NCBI GenBank assembly: GCA_030695685.1 | Contig: JAUYPT010000123.1 | Span: 1 to 5,745 of the forward strand | Reading direction: 5' to 3' | DNA length: 5,745 nt | From: Nanobdellota archaeon | GTDB lineage: Archaea > Nanobdellota > Nanobdellia > Woesearchaeales > GW2011-AR9 | The notes under the pieces: model-generated | The model's input: the letters and a program-made list of their open reading frames with translations, nothing else | Told to the model about the DNA's origin: nothing | The model's database searches: none | Translations under genes and position numbers: made by a program | Shown: in pieces, positions 1 to 5,015 of the stretch | Layout of the letters: every line of letters begins with the position of its first letter | Position numbering within the stretch: position 1 is the first letter of the stretch

Positions 1-123
1 ACCATTACTGCTCCAGATAAAAGTGGAACGTATCTTTATAAAGTTATCATTAACGAAGTTGATGCAGATGGAACAATTAAAGAAGAGTATGATTCCAGAA
101 CGTTTTTTATTAAAACATCATAA
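1..123 (+). CDS. C-terminal end of a beta-sandwich (CARDB/Ig-like) protein, partial
   Basis: An open frame runs in from the left edge and stops at TAA 121-123, giving 40 residues. The start lies outside the window. The visible piece has the alternating pattern of the last strands of an Ig-like or CARDB-type beta-sandwich: a Pro, then Ser-Gly-Thr-Tyr, a hydrophobic strand (LYKVII), an acidic turn, and a final TFFIK strand. The tail resembles the end of the pilin-like protein at 1657-2214, which has Pro, Ser-Gly-Arg-Tyr, a VFVATVV strand and a final TFFVTVE. The missing N-terminus may therefore also be a pilin-like membrane anchor; that is inference from about 40 residues. The next gene starts 8 bp downstream on the same strand, so the two are probably co-transcribed. 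Confidence 0.65.
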   Translation, partial: TITAPDKSGTYLYKVIINEVDADGTIKEEYDSRTFFIKTS

Positions 124-131
124 GGATTACT

Positions 132-365
132 ATGACACGCAGACGAAACGGCAAAAAACGGATGTCAGAGCAGCAGGAATTTGAAGTGATGAAGTTAGTC
201 TTGGACAAATTCCTCTGGCTTGGTTTTGTGGTCATGGGCTGGGGAATGTACCTTTCTTTAACTGAATCCAGCGTTCTAGCAGGAATCTGGCACATGATTG
301 CCGGTGCTGTGTTGTTATTACTCTTCCTGCTGATTATTGTCAAAGAGTATGAAATTATAGGATAA
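132..365 (+). CDS. Small two-helix membrane protein of unknown function
   Basis: This 77-residue protein starts 8 bp after the preceding stop. It has a very basic N-terminus (RRR and KKR within the first 10 residues), a short acidic/amphipathic stretch, a hydrophobic segment at about residues 27-42 and a second, longer one at about 49-70, ending KEYEIIG. The predicted form is an integral membrane protein with two helices and both ends on one side, the cytoplasm by the positive-inside rule. I do not recognise a named family. The start at 132 is preceded by AAGGA (122-126), a weak Shine-Dalgarno match at a workable distance. An alternative ATG at 162 (residue 11) would remove the basic tail and has no Shine-Dalgarno. 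Close spacing to the upstream exported protein suggests a shared operon and an envelope role. Confidence 0.7.
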   Translation: MTRRRNGKKRMSEQQEFEVMKLVLDKFLWLGFVVMGWGMYLSLTESSVLAGIWHMIAGAVLLLLFLLIIVKEYEIIG

Positions 366-375
366 GTTTTCTGAC

Positions 376-431
376 GCTGAGATTTCCAATTGATGTTAAC
401 CACTCGTGAACATACGAGTGGAAATCAGAGC
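376..431. terminator. Hairpin between convergent genes, possible bidirectional terminator
   Basis: A perfect 8-bp inverted repeat (CCACTCGT at 400-407, ACGAGTGG at 414-421) encloses a 6-nt loop. An outer, imperfect 12-nt inverted repeat (376-387 against 420-431) shares the GG at 420-421 with the inner stem. The inner and outer pairings are therefore partly mutually exclusive. The element lies exactly between the stop at 365 on the plus strand and the stop at 432 on the minus strand, which fits a shared transcript end or an mRNA-stabilising structure. It has no long poly-T tract, so classical archaeal T-rich termination is not obvious here. Confidence 0.45.
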
Positions 432-1586
432 TTATAAAAACCGGCGTACGCATTTTGCGCCGTTGGAATAAAAAGGATTATTATCTCGCCCTTGTCGTCT
501 TCCGAACTGATAACTTACTGCCTGTGTCAACGTTCCAGATGCTTCTGAACTCCAGTTCCATATTTCATCACAGCCGTTAAACAGAATCGGTGCATAACAG
601 CCATTGATTGGCGTCTCAAGAATATAAATTTCTAATTCTTGCGCTGTCGGCAGGCGCCAGCCGGATGAGTCAAAATTATAGTTGTTACAGTATGAGACAG
701 CATCTCTCCATGGCAAGTTCTGGGCATTCTGAAACCACTGCAGACTGTTGCGCAGATCAGAAATAGTGCCATCACTATTTTTGACGAGATTGAATTTTTC
801 CGGTGTTTCTGCTGCTGCATCCTGTTCTCCGGTATCATCAAGCCTGCACGGCCCTTTTATTTCCCATATCGGCACTTCTGCCTTATTCCACAGCCTTTGC
901 GATAATTTTGGAGTGTCAATAGGGCAGACTACGTTTTTGTAATCATTGCCGCAGAAACTGGTGTCTATTTTCGGCACCCAGATTTCATAACCTTCTTGCT
1001 CGCCGTATTTGTTGATGACATAATTCTCCATCAGCATTTTCAGTGGTGTGGTTATAGTCATTTCAATTTCTTCTGCTTCGTCACCGGCAGCTGGGGCAAG
1101 GGAAAGAATTCCCGCAGGAAGATCAATATAATCATTTTTCATTTGTTCTAAACTAATACAGTAGCGGTTTATGTTTTCTGTCTCTTCTAACAAGATTCTA
1201 TCCGGGCTCTGTGTGCTGCGGTATAATTTGTATCCCTGATAGGCAAGACTCATGATGATAATAAGTTCCTGCAGAAGCGGTTTTTGGGTAAGATTATGTT
1301 CTACAGTATCAATACTGCCTCCTTTCACTGCCGGGAAATGCCGCCCTCGCCCATCAACTGCAAGCGCAAGATAATGATTATTTGATTCCAGATAATGGAC
1401 AGTGATGCCTTCTAAAGTGACATCATCTTTGACCGTAAAAGGCGTGTCATTAAATGTTACTCTGCCGGAAGAATCAGTTACTGCTTGTTGATAGGCAAGA
1501 TTTTTGCTTTCATCACTACAGGCATTAATTCCTGCCGCAAGAAGTAACGATGCTGCTGCTTTGGCAACTGTTTTTTTCCATTCCAT
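432..1586 (-). CDS. Exported lipoprotein-like protein with C-terminal DUF1566 (Lcl C-terminal-type) domain
   Basis: This 384-residue protein begins with a signal-like sequence: basic residues 4-5 and 9, a hydrophobic stretch 10-20, and Cys23 in I-N-A-C, a near but imperfect lipobox. Residues about 36-90 look like a beta-rich segment, starting with Asp-Ser-Ser-Gly-Arg-Val and including a VDGRGRHFPA stretch. Residues 91-260 are not recognised and contain Cys143, 212, 221 and 247. Residues about 265-384 match the DUF1566/Lcl pattern: DGTISDL (272-278), LQWF (282-285), WRDAVSYC (293-300), WRLPTAQEL (310-318), WNWSS (343-347) and a terminal CVRRF (379-383). In other organisms this fold (C-type-lectin/FGE-like) occurs in surface proteins, some adhesive. 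The ligand here is unknown. The start is well supported by a Shine-Dalgarno sequence and an upstream TATA box. It is transcribed divergently from the pilin-like gene. Confidence 0.85.
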   Translation of the reverse strand: MEWKKTVAKAAASLLLAAGINACSDESKNLAYQQAVTDSSGRVTFNDTPFTVKDDVTLEGITVHYLESNNHYLALAVDGRGRHFPAVKGGSIDTVEHNLTQKPLLQELIIIMSLAYQGYKLYRSTQSPDRILLEETENINRYCISLEQMKNDYIDLPAGILSLAPAAGDEAEEIEMTITTPLKMLMENYVINKYGEQEGYEIWVPKIDTSFCGNDYKNVVCPIDTPKLSQRLWNKAEVPIWEIKGPCRLDDTGEQDAAAETPEKFNLVKNSDGTISDLRNSLQWFQNAQNLPWRDAVSYCNNYNFDSSGWRLPTAQELEIYILETPINGCYAPILFNGCDEIWNWSSEASGTLTQAVSYQFGRRQGRDNNPFYSNGAKCVRRFL

Positions 1587-1590
1587 TTTT

Positions 1591-1600
1591 CACCCTCCTC
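1591..1600 (-). promoter_or_regulatory. Strong Shine-Dalgarno for the DUF1566 protein
   Basis: Read on the minus strand this is GAGGAGGGTG, followed by AAAA and the ATG at 1586-1584. It closely matches the archaeal anti-Shine-Dalgarno complement (AGGAGGTGAT) at normal spacing and decides the start at 1586. It is the only strong ribosome-binding site I see in the window. Most other lead genes appear to start leaderless. Confidence 0.8.
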
Positions 1601-1626
1601 GTTATTATGAGCAGTGAAAGAGTAGA

Positions 1627-1640
1627 TTTTATATACTTTT
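1627..1640. promoter_or_regulatory. Overlapping divergent TATA boxes
   Basis: The sequence TTTTATATACTTTT reads as a TATA box in both directions: TTTATATA on the plus strand, and AGTATATAAAA on the minus strand. On the plus strand, about 26 nt from the box centre falls on the ATG at 1657, so the pilin-like gene would be leaderless. On the minus strand the same distance falls near 1604, leaving a leader of about 18 nt that holds the Shine-Dalgarno of the DUF1566 gene. One TATA region probably serves both genes, so the two would compete for the same TBP site. Confidence 0.6.
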
Positions 1641-1656
1641 ATTGATTGCAATATCG

Positions 1657-2214
1657 ATGATGAAGGGAGCAATTGATTTATCGATGAATGTCTTGGTGAC
1701 GATTATTATTTCGTTAGTTATCCTGGGAAGCGGCATCACCTTGCTCTATAATTTTATTGGCGGCGCGGAAGATATTAAAAGAGAATTAGATGAGCGCACG
1801 GCACAGGAATTAGAGCGATTGCTGGTCGATCAGGGCGAACGGGTTGCAGTACCGCTGCATGCAGCAACTGTCCTGCGGGGAGAAAATCATGTCTTCGGCA
1901 TCGGAATATTGAACATCAAGGATGAAACGACGAACTTTCAGATTAACGTTGAGTTGTCAGATGCTTTTACTAAACAGGATGAAATTATCGATGTTATTAC
2001 TATTGATCTTACCCGCTGGATATTCTATGATGACAGTATTTTTTCGCTGGAAGCAAATGAGCATCGCAAGGAAGCGATTTTAGTAACCGTCCCCAAAGAT
2101 GCAGAATCGGGCAGGTATGTTTTTGTCGCCACAGTTGTTAATCCGCCGTGTGCTGTTGATGATGCTGACTGCAGATATGGCAATCCTCAGACATTCTTTG
2201 TGACAGTGGAGTAA
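1657..2214 (+). CDS. Archaeal pilin-like protein with class III signal motif and beta-sandwich C-terminus
   Basis: With the ATG at 1657 this is 185 residues. Residues 3-6 are Lys-Gly-Ala-Ile, matching the archaeal prepilin peptidase (PibD/FlaK-type) cleavage pattern, with cutting expected after Gly4. A hydrophobic helix follows (about 10-34, NVLVTIIISLVILGSGITLL), as in type IV pilins and archaellins. Residues about 36-62 form a charged, coiled-coil-like helix (EDIKRELDERTAQELERLL). Residues 65-185 look like a beta-sandwich with Pro, Ser-Gly-Arg-Tyr and a terminal TFFVTVE strand. The glutamate usual at mature position +5 is absent; the residue there is Ser9 and the next is Met10. I chose 1657 because a TATA box sits about 26 nt upstream. 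A TTG at 1642 would put five extra residues before the motif without a ribosome-binding site. The likely role is a pilus or membrane-anchored surface subunit, inferred from the N-terminus only. Confidence 0.75.
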   Translation: MMKGAIDLSMNVLVTIIISLVILGSGITLLYNFIGGAEDIKRELDERTAQELERLLVDQGERVAVPLHAATVLRGENHVFGIGILNIKDETTNFQINVELSDAFTKQDEIIDVITIDLTRWIFYDDSIFSLEANEHRKEAILVTVPKDAESGRYVFVATVVNPPCAVDDADCRYGNPQTFFVTVE

Positions 2215-2246
2215 ATACTGTTACTAAATGGTAGTAATTTTAACAT

Positions 2247-2258
2247 AAAGTTTATAAA
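2247..2258 (+). promoter_or_regulatory. BRE/TATA promoter of the repeat-methyltransferase gene
   Basis: AAAG (2247-2250, BRE-like) is followed directly by TTTATAAA (2251-2258), a textbook archaeal TATA box. The box centre is about 26 nt from the ATG at 2281, so transcription is expected to begin at or next to the start codon. There is no Shine-Dalgarno between box and ATG (GTCTTCTTACATAAGCTTAC), in keeping with a leaderless mRNA. The gene therefore has its own promoter rather than depending on read-through from the pilin-like gene. Confidence 0.75.
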
Positions 2259-2280
2259 TGGTCTTCTTACATAAGCTTAC

Positions 2281-4107
2281 ATGAGCAAGAAAAAATATTC
2301 CTTGGAAGAGATATTAGATTATACGCGAATTAATGGACCTCAAAGTATTAAAAAATTAGGTACACACCTTAACGTTGAAGATGCTGAACTATTATCATTG
2401 ATGTTAAAGGATGAAGGATTAGTTGTTGAGGCTTATGATTTTCCCGGAACATATGATATATGGAAATCACAACGTGAAGATGGTATCTATTACAAACATC
2501 TTGCAACAAAAAAATTAATTCAAGTCCTAGCAGATGAAAAAGGAGTCGATTATACTACTCTGGAAGGCTTTAAAGAACTTCTTCCGGAGTTAACACAGAA
2601 AACATTTCAAAACAAACAGATTAACTACTGGGAAACAATCTTAAGCGGAATGATTCAGCGTGCATATAACGATAGCCCTTCCACTGCTGTTCTTGATCTT
2701 ATTGCTCATGATGACAATTTTGCCAAAATTCGAGAGGAAGGCCTTGAAAGTTACGATTTTCCACACGCTCCTAAAAATACGTGGAAAGATAATAATAAAC
2801 CTAGTTCTTGTGCTCGTCAGGTCACAAAGAAACTTATTCAGGTTCTAGCTCGTGAAAAAGGAGTCGATTATACTACTCTGGAAGGCTTTAAAGAACTTCT
2901 TCCGGTGTTGATACATGAAATGTTTGAGAACAAACGGATTAACTACTGGGGAACAACTTTAAACAGAATGATTAATAGTGCATATAACAATAGCCCTTCT
3001 GCTGCTGTTCTTGACCTTGTTGCTCATGATGACGATTTTACCAAAATTCGAGAGGAAGATCTTGAAAGTTATGATTTTCCAAAAGCTCCTCATAATATAT
3101 GGAATGATAATGATAAACCTAGTTCCTGTGCTCGTCAGGTTACAAAGAAACTTATTCAGGTTCTAGCTCGTGAAAAAGGAGTCAATTATACTACTCTGGA
3201 AGGCTTCAAAGAACTTCTTCCAGAGTTGATAATTGAAACATTTCGGAACAAACCTCTCAATTCTTTTGGCACTACATTAGGAGGAATGATTCAGGTTGCA
3301 GATAACAATAGCCCTTCTGCTGCTGTCATTAACCTTATTAAAAAAGATGATGAATTTAAAGGATTACGAAAACTCATTACTTTAGAAGTTTTATCAGGAC
3401 GTTGTAAAACACGGAAAGAGAGATTAGATGGAAATTATTCGTCTCAAATTATTAGAAAACATATAGAGGAAAATATCTTAAATCTATCTGATCTTGGTTT
3501 TTATTCTTTTGCAGATGGAGAAAAAAGTGTGGTGAGGGAAATTCTTGCAGAAGAAGCGCTTCATCATTTTGGAGATAAGATGATTTCTTACTTTGGCTTG
3601 GAAGGTCCAATCTTTGGAAGTTATTTTGCTCTCGATAGTGTCATTAAGATTGATGTAAAAAAATCTTTGGTTCCCGAAAGAAATAAACGTAATTATAACC
3701 TCATGAGAAAAATAGCAAGATCAAATGAAGTTAATAAGATGTTAAATGGAAGTTCATTAAGATCTTTAGAGATCGTGTTAAAAAACGCAGAGGATGCTCT
3801 TAATGATACAGAAAAAATATTTGACCTAATCTTTTTGGATTGGCTAGGACATTTGTCTCCTTCCGGAATACGGCAGTTAAATTTGTCATACTCTCATCTT
3901 AATGAAGGAGGGATGATCGCAGCAACAATAAATATAAATAAAGTTTCACAATCGAGGTACCATAAACAAACTGGATTTTCGATGCAGCAAGAGGATTATC
4001 TTCAAGAATGGGCAGAACAGAATAAACTGTATTATAATGATATAGATTACATTGGTGGAGATAAGATTAAAACACCCATGAAATTAGTGATTATGAAGAA
4101 TAAGTAG
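2281..4107 (+). CDS. Winged-helix + three tandem 106-aa repeats + methyltransferase-like Rossmann domain
   Basis: I do not recognise this 608-residue protein as a named family. Residues about 7-50 look like a helix-turn-helix/winged helix (EEILDYTRINGP..IKKLGTHLNV..LLSLMLKDEGLVV). Residues 51-368 are three repeats of exactly 106 residues (51-156, 157-262, 263-368), each with YDFP, a Trp, TKKLIQVLA, YTTLEGFKELLP, NK..N and NSPSAAV. The pattern recalls helical DUF4046-like modules, from memory only. Residues about 390-608 fit a class I methyltransferase fold: a glycine-rich GLEGPIFGSY (439-448), acidic ERNKRNY (466-472) after the second strand, FDLIFLDWLG (514-523) at the motif IV position, GGMIAATIN (543-551) for strand 5, and YIGG...TPM (590-600) leading into the final strand. 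No NPPY/DPPY or Pro-Cys motif is present, so ordinary adenine or cytosine DNA methylation is not supported. The gene is clearly AT-richer than its neighbours, suggesting transfer. Target and activity are unknown. Confidence 0.8.
   Translation: MSKKKYSLEEILDYTRINGPQSIKKLGTHLNVEDAELLSLMLKDEGLVVEAYDFPGTYDIWKSQREDGIYYKHLATKKLIQVLADEKGVDYTTLEGFKELLPELTQKTFQNKQINYWETILSGMIQRAYNDSPSTAVLDLIAHDDNFAKIREEGLESYDFPHAPKNTWKDNNKPSSCARQVTKKLIQVLAREKGVDYTTLEGFKELLPVLIHEMFENKRINYWGTTLNRMINSAYNNSPSAAVLDLVAHDDDFTKIREEDLESYDFPKAPHNIWNDNDKPSSCARQVTKKLIQVLAREKGVNYTTLEGFKELLPELIIETFRNKPLNSFGTTLGGMIQVADNNSPSAAVINLIKKDDEFKGLRKLITLEVLSGRCKTRKERLDGNYSSQIIRKHIEENILNLSDLGFYSFADGEKSVVREILAEEALHHFGDKMISYFGLEGPIFGSYFALDSVIKIDVKKSLVPERNKRNYNLMRKIARSNEVNKMLNGSSLRSLEIVLKNAEDALNDTEKIFDLIFLDWLGHLSPSGIRQLNLSYSHLNEGGMIAATININKVSQSRYHKQTGFSMQQEDYLQEWAEQNKLYYNDIDYIGGDKIKTPMKLVIMKNK
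2431..3384 (+). repeat. Three in-frame tandem 318-bp repeats inside the 608-aa gene
   Basis: The units are 2431-2748, 2749-3066 and 3067-3384, all exactly 318 bp (106 codons) apart without indels. Units 1 and 2 share an uninterrupted identical 53-bp block (2535-2587 and 2853-2905). Units 2 and 3 share an identical 42-bp block (2824-2865 and 3142-3183). The first part of unit 1 (residues 62-75) and the last part of unit 3 (after residue about 352) are the most diverged. That is expected when the middle of an array is the most recently copied or homogenised part. Confidence 0.9.
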
Positions 4108-4110
4108 TTA

Positions 4111-4770
4111 TCATTCCAGCATCCTTTCCACCATTCTCTTCGGATTCTTCGCCTTCACTACAGCGTGCGCAATTAAAACACCGGAGGTTCCCAATTCCAG
4201 CGCTTTCTGAACATCAGCCGCAGATTGCACGCCGGCGCCGCATAAAACTTTCGTAGATGGACTTAGTGACCTTACCAGTCTGACCGCTGTGGCAATAATT
4301 TCCGGCTTTGCCTTTGTTACCGAAACATTCCCGCCGATTAATTCCGGCGGTTCATAAGCCAGGTAATCAGGATGAAGTGATGCTACTTTCTGTACTTCTG
4401 CCAACGATGATGCGCAGACGACTGTAATAATCTTTTCTTTTCGGCAAAGGTGAACTATTTTTTGAAGTATCGTCAGCGGAATTTTTCGCTCCGAATGGTT
4501 CAGCAGTGTTCCTGTTATTCCGAGAGATTTTAATTCCTGAATAGGAATGCTTCCCGTATGCGCGCCGAAGGAAAATGGATCTGCATGCTGGGCAAAAATA
4601 GGTATTTTTACTTTCCCGGCAATTTCCTGCAGCGTTAACAGTGACGGCGCAATAACGATTCTATATTTTGTATTCTTCACCTGTGCTATCTGCTGGGCAA
4701 TTTTCAAGGCCTTTTTTCCAGCGGCTTCCGGATAAGTCTTACAATTAATCAGGATTAATGGTTTGGTCAT
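4111..4770 (-). CDS. tpiA: Triosephosphate isomerase, archaeal type
   Basis: This 219-residue enzyme interconverts dihydroxyacetone phosphate and glyceraldehyde 3-phosphate in the cytoplasm, in glycolysis and gluconeogenesis. Its length fits the short archaeal class (about 220-230) rather than the roughly 250-residue bacterial form. The active-site residues are all visible: Asn9 and Lys11 in INCKTY, His92 in LLNHSER, and Glu140 in AYEPPEL. Phosphate-binding signatures are HTGSI (71-75) and CGAGV (177-181). The mobile loop 6 reads PPELIGGNVSV, where archaeal enzymes usually have a Gly-Thr-Gly after the Ile; this is a mild deviation in the lid. Its ATG overlaps the stop of the upstream membrane-protein gene (ATGA), so translation is probably coupled. 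No promoter is seen directly before it. It ends 3 bp from the convergent 608-aa gene. Confidence 0.95.
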   Translation of the reverse strand: MTKPLILINCKTYPEAAGKKALKIAQQIAQVKNTKYRIVIAPSLLTLQEIAGKVKIPIFAQHADPFSFGAHTGSIPIQELKSLGITGTLLNHSERKIPLTILQKIVHLCRKEKIITVVCASSLAEVQKVASLHPDYLAYEPPELIGGNVSVTKAKPEIIATAVRLVRSLSPSTKVLCGAGVQSAADVQKALELGTSGVLIAHAVVKAKNPKRMVERMLE

Positions 4771-4979
4771 TTTACTTTAAATCGGACATCGATATAATCC
4801 TTCGGCTTTTCAGTTTTAAGTTTGTTGAAAATCTTAAATAAATAACTTAAAATGATAAAGATAACTATTAGGGGTAGAATAAGTATTATAAATTGAAATG
4901 CCAGGATGAGAATAACAATAATCACAAAGAGCGTTGCTAACGCCAGCATGATTCCTTTAATCCCATGTGCTTTTATCAT
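4767..4979 (-). CDS. Small membrane protein co-transcribed with triosephosphate isomerase
   Basis: From the ATG at 4979 this is 70 residues. A short basic N-terminus (MIKAHGIKG) is followed by a very long hydrophobic region, about residues 10-48, rich in Ile, Leu and Val. It is interrupted by Gln-Phe at about 29-30 and a Pro at about 36, so it probably forms two closely packed membrane helices. A charged tail follows (NKLKTEKPKDYIDVRFKVK). I do not recognise a family. A TTG two codons upstream (4985) is less likely, because the TATA box at 5002-5009 places the transcript start at about 4979. The TGA stop overlaps the isomerase ATG by four bases, so the two genes form an operon. A functional link to glycolysis is not evident from the sequence. 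Confidence 0.75.
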   Translation of the reverse strand: MIKAHGIKGIMLALATLFVIIVILILAFQFIILILPLIVIFIILSYLFKIFNKLKTEKPKDYIDVRFKVK

Positions 4980-5001
4980 AGGCAAATAGAAGCAGCGAGG
5001 C

Positions 5002-5013
5002 TATAAAAACTTT
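5002..5013 (-). promoter_or_regulatory. BRE/TATA promoter of the membrane protein-tpiA operon
   Basis: On the minus strand the sequence reads AAAG (5013-5010), then TTTTTATA (5009-5002). It has the same layout as the promoter at 2247-2258. The box centre is 26-27 nt from the ATG at 4979, supporting that start and a leaderless transcript. The promoter sits directly after the stop of the 191-aa gene (5016-5018), so the operon can be transcribed independently of it. Confidence 0.7.
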
Positions 5014-5015
5014 GC

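Noticed and set aside
110..403. A 97-codon minus-strand frame opposite the 77-aa membrane protein.
   Set aside because: It lies antisense to a better gene and crosses the start of the terminator hairpin. Its composition (Ser/Asn/Thr mixture) does not look like a real protein.
1642..1656. TTG at 1642 as the start of the pilin-like protein.
   Set aside because: It adds five residues before the Lys-Gly-Ala-Ile motif, has no ribosome-binding site and lies upstream of the transcript start predicted from the TATA box.
2660..3166. Two similar hydrophobic 62-codon frames on the plus strand (2660-2848 and 2978-3166) that could look like small membrane proteins.
   Set aside because: They are 318 bp apart and lie in another frame of the tandem repeats. 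Their similarity is a by-product of the repeat array in the 608-aa gene.
2431..3384. Regular direct repeats that might be taken for a CRISPR-like or iteron array.
   Set aside because: The period is 318 bp, keeps the reading frame, and substitutions respect codons. It is a protein repeat.
3595..4104. A restriction-modification or BREX-type DNA adenine methyltransferase.
   Set aside because: There is no NPPY/DPPY motif and no nuclease, ATPase or other defence gene next to it in the window.
4547..4735. A plus-strand 62-codon frame opposite tpiA.
   Set aside because: It is the antisense shadow of a certain enzyme gene.
4980..4985. TTG at 4985 as the start of the small membrane protein.
   Set aside because: The ATG at 4979 is only two codons in and coincides with the expected transcript start.
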